This document shows positions 3,669-6,145 of a stretch of 6,145 bases of DNA, in pieces; the first letter of the stretch is position 1, and every line of letters starts with the position of its first letter. The position numbers and the translations under genes are program-made. Below the pieces are notes generated by a model that did not search any database, was not told where the DNA came from, and saw only the letters and a program-made list of their open reading frames with translations. The stretch comes from CAZART01 sp964487555. Its GTDB lineage: Bacteria; Bacteroidota; Rhodothermia; Rhodothermales; VXPQ01. The stretch covers positions 1 to 6,145 of the forward strand of contig CAZART010000207.1 of NCBI GenBank assembly GCA_964487555.1, given 5' to 3'.

Positions 3669-6145
3669 CTACGGGCGACCAGAATGAGCGCGTGCTTGCA
3701 ACGCGTCTCCGGAAGCGATTCCGAACGCCAGCAGGCGGTCGTTATTGCGAGCCACCAGAATGAGGTTCCGCGCACTGCCCTCTAGCGACCGAATGGCCCG
3801 AATCTCGCCCGGGCTAAAAAATCCGCTCTCCCGGCGAGGCACCGCGTCATAGCTGCCCGCAGCATTCTGCTTCAACATCAGTCCGTACCCGGCGTCGTAG
3901 GGGCCTGCCTGCGGTTTGGCTGCGAGCAGGTTGCCGCCGATCAGTAGTTCCGGAATCCCATCAGCATCCACATCTTCAGCCAGTAATCCGTAAACCGGCG
4001 CGAGCTGCGCTTGCCAGGGCAAAGATTCGATGCGGAAGCCGCCGTCGCCGTCGTTCCATCCCACGACGCTCTCCAGCTGCTCGGCCCAATAGTGCTCCGC
4101 CCGCTCCAGGTCCTCCGCGCCGAACACCTCGGTCACGGTCGCTCCCGCATAATCGGCGAAGGATGGATAACGAGGCGTCAGATACGGCAGCTGCTGAATC
4201 AGATTCTGACGGAGGGCAACCGGATACGGTCCTTCGCCTTCTCTATAGGACGCGAAAATCTGCGCTATCCGCCCGTCGCGATTGAAATCGCCCGCCCACA
4301 TCTCTACGGGCCGCCGCCGGTCGGCTCGGAAGTGGGAATTGAGGCCGTGATTGCCGGCCACCAGGTCCGGTGCGCCGTCCCCGTTCAGATCGGCCAGCGC
4401 CAGGCTCTGCCACCATCCGCGGGTGCCGTCGAGCCCCACCGTTTCCGGATCGGCGCGCTCCAGCCGCCCGTCGGCGTTGAAGAAGATCGACAACGGCATC
4501 CATTCGCCGGCGATGATCAAGTCCGGCCTTCCGTCGCCGTTCAGATCACTCCACGCCGCGTCGGTCACACCGGGCGTCTTCAGCCGCTGTGGCCGCAACT
4601 GGGGCGCGAGCCGGTCGGTCGCATCCTCGAATCGTCCCGTTCCGTCATTCTCAAGCAGAAATCCTCCCACTGGAACGCCGTACCCCGCTCCCGGACCGGA
4701 CGGCGTCATACGCGTTCCCACGAACAGATCCGAATCGCCATCTCCATCGAAATCAGCCGCCCGGACGACCCCTGTCGGTGTGTGCCCGTCCTGCGGCAAG
4801 GCATCTTCAAGACGCACGAGCCGATCCTCCCGCCCCATCCGGTATAGACGATCGGCGAGATGCCGACTGCCGGCGTCGAATTCACTGCTGCCGCTCGCGA
4901 CGTAGAGCTCCGGCGTTCCGTCACCATTCACGTCGAAGAATTCGCAATCGGTATCCTCGGACCCGCGATCGGCATCCAGCGCCGGCTGGCGAGTCGAACG
5001 GAACTCGCCGCCTTCGTGCTTTACGAGAAGCGCGCCGGGTTCGTCGCGTGCGCCGCCGACGTACACGTCTTCCCGGCCGTCGCCGTCGACGTCTCCGACG
5101 CAGAGCGCCGGGCCTTCGGTCGATTGCATGTGGAAAAGAAGCGGTGATCCGACAAAATCATCGAAGGAAGATTCTTCGTGCCGCCAATCGAGAGCGACGG
5201 CGCGGGTTACGTCTTCCAGCAGGGCCGCGCTGCGTTTCGATGATGAGGCGGCGACGGATTCGTCGACGGCATCCCGTGCATCGACCTGGCGGACCGTGTG
5301 CCGCCGGCCGGTCTCCACGCCCGTGAGATGGCTTACGCGGCCGTCGGGCCAGCGAACCGATAGAGTGTCCACGATCGAAACTCCGGGTCCCAGCCCCACG
5401 TGCAGCGTAGGATCCATCGACGATTGAAATCCACGTTGCGGCATCTGCTCGACATACCAGCTGCGGCCGCCGGCGACGAGTTCGACCTGCGCCCCGACGC
5501 CGAACGAATTCGGAGGCGCGCCCTCCAGCGCCAATCGAATCCACTCGCGATCGGCGAACCGCTCGGCGGCCCGGTTGCGGTAGATGAAGGGTTCCATGTT
5601 GACATTGTTGACCACTAGATCCAGATCGCCGTCCCCGTCGAGATCGCCGTACGCTGCGCCGTTGGAAAAACCCGGTTCGTCCAGTGCCCACTCCGCCGCT
5701 CGATCCGTAAACCGTAAATTGCCCCGATTCTCGAACATGTAGTTGGGAAGGGGAACGGAAGGGGTCATCTCAACGAGCCTGGTGTAATCGATCCGACTTC
5801 CGGGCCTGACGGCGCCGCTGCGGATGGCATCCACGAGGTAGTCTTTGTCCGTCAGGTCTTTGTAGACGCCGTTGGGCACAAAGATATCTCGCAGTCCGTC
5901 GAGATTAAAGTCGGCGATGAGCGCTCCCCAGCTCCAGTCCGTCGCTTCAACGCCCGCATATCGGCCGACTTCGCTGAACGTGCCGTCGCCGTTGTTGTAG
6001 TGGAGGGTATTGCGCGTAAACTGATGGTGGTAACCCATCTTCACTTCCGACTGATACCGCTCCCACTCGAGAAAATCTGCGACGGTTTTTAGCCTCGCTT
6101 CGGTTCCGGGAAGCATATCGGTCACGAAGATTTCGGGAAAGCCGT
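3669..6145 (-). CDS. VCBS/FG-GAP repeat protein with ASPIC/UnbV domain (CRTAC1-like), N-terminus cut by window edge
   Basis: 824 residues are visible. The frame stays open past the GTG at 6125, reading GFPEIFV just before TDMLPG; this completes a typical repeat motif, so the gene starts outside the window and that GTG is not its start. Counting V6125 as residue 1, calcium-binding DxDGDG-type loops occur at about 72 (DFNLDG), 161 (DLDGDGD), 345 (DVDGDG), 398 (DVNGDG), 458 (DFDGDGD), 527 (DLNGDG), 579 (DLNGDG), 613 (DFNRDG, degenerate) and 718 (DVDADG). Most are followed by a hydrophobic strand such as PDLIIAG, as in integrin-like FG-GAP/VCBS propeller blades. An ASPIC/UnbV domain spans about 207-280 (FGVGAQVEL, QMPQRGFQSS, LHVGLG, VRWPDGR). 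Proteins of this build are exported and often near SusC/SusD genes in Bacteroidota and Rhodothermota; their biochemical role is largely unknown. The C-terminus ends naturally at TAG 3671-3669 and shows no obvious sorting domain. The gene is more GC-rich by eye than the start of the dehydrogenase gene and is probably a separate transcription unit. Confidence 0.9.
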   Translation of the reverse strand, partial: GFPEIFVTDMLPGTEARLKTVADFLEWERYQSEVKMGYHHQFTRNTLHYNNGDGTFSEVGRYAGVEATDWSWGALIADFNLDGLRDIFVPNGVYKDLTDKDYLVDAIRSGAVRPGSRIDYTRLVEMTPSVPLPNYMFENRGNLRFTDRAAEWALDEPGFSNGAAYGDLDGDGDLDLVVNNVNMEPFIYRNRAAERFADREWIRLALEGAPPNSFGVGAQVELVAGGRSWYVEQMPQRGFQSSMDPTLHVGLGPGVSIVDTLSVRWPDGRVSHLTGVETGRRHTVRQVDARDAVDESVAASSSKRSAALLEDVTRAVALDWRHEESSFDDFVGSPLLFHMQSTEGPALCVGDVDGDGREDVYVGGARDEPGALLVKHEGGEFRSTRQPALDADRGSEDTDCEFFDVNGDGTPELYVASGSSEFDAGSRHLADRLYRMGREDRLVRLEDALPQDGHTPTGVVRAADFDGDGDSDLFVGTRMTPSGPGAGYGVPVGGFLLENDGTGRFEDATDRLAPQLRPQRLKTPGVTDAAWSDLNGDGRPDLIIAGEWMPLSIFFNADGRLERADPETVGLDGTRGWWQSLALADLNGDGAPDLVAGNHGLNSHFRADRRRPVEMWAGDFNRDGRIAQIFASYREGEGPYPVALRQNLIQQLPYLTPRYPSFADYAGATVTEVFGAEDLERAEHYWAEQLESVVGWNDGDGGFRIESLPWQAQLAPVYGLLAEDVDADGIPELLIGGNLLAAKPQAGPYDAGYGLMLKQNAAGSYDAVPRRESGFFSPGEIRAIRSLEGSARNLILVARNNDRLLAFGIASGDALQARAHSGRP

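Noticed and set aside
4011..5326. Several plus-strand open frames opposite the VCBS gene, some rich in Arg and Pro
   Set aside because: They are complements of repeated Asp/Gly codons. The Arg-rich low-complexity translations are typical antisense artefacts.
6123..6125. GTG at 6125 as the start of the VCBS gene
   Set aside because: The frame is open to the window edge and the upstream codons (GFPEIFV) complete a VCBS-type motif, so this is an internal Val codon.
3669..6145. Tandem DNA repeat or CRISPR-like array suggested by recurring GTCGCCGTC-type strings
   Set aside because: The spacing is irregular and the strings encode DGD loops of protein repeats. No conserved DNA repeat and spacer structure is present.

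Overview
All four genes in this window lie on the minus strand. The two end genes run off the window. Transcription reads right to left: (4) a large VCBS/FG-GAP repeat protein with an ASPIC/UnbV domain (6145 to 3669, N-terminus missing); a 168-bp gap; (3) a sorbosone/glucose dehydrogenase-type beta-propeller fused to a C-terminal cytochrome c domain (3500 to 1755); (2) a secreted COG3964-type amidohydrolase/deacetylase (1768 to 479, overlapping gene 3 by 14 bp); a 59-bp gap; (1) the N-terminal 139 residues of a SelA-like (DgaE-like) PLP enzyme with a Tat-type signal (419 to 1, C-terminus missing).

The organism is probably an environmental Bacteroidota/Rhodothermota-type bacterium, less likely Gemmatimonadota or Acidobacteriota. 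This rests on the VCBS-ASPIC protein, which has a form common in Rhodothermota and Bacteroidota, the moderately high GC content by eye, and the weak Shine-Dalgarno upstream of gene 3. It is an inference, since no marker gene is present.

Genes 3, 2 and 1 look like one operon, and each begins with an export signal. Their family chemistries can be chained: oxidation of a sugar C1 with electrons passed to heme c, removal of an N-acyl group, then PLP-dependent elimination of an amino group. A possible reading is an envelope pathway that takes an N-acetylated amino sugar to its aldonate, then to the free 2-amino-aldonate, then to a 2-keto-3-deoxy acid plus ammonia. The sequence shows the families and the signals; the substrate and the order of steps are speculative. 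Gene 4 is probably a separate surface or exported protein upstream.

No RNA gene, mobile element, CRISPR array or tandem DNA repeat was seen. The only regulatory candidates are in the 3501-3668 gap: a GC-rich hairpin after gene 4, a weak promoter-like element, and a 14-bp palindrome near the start of gene 3.
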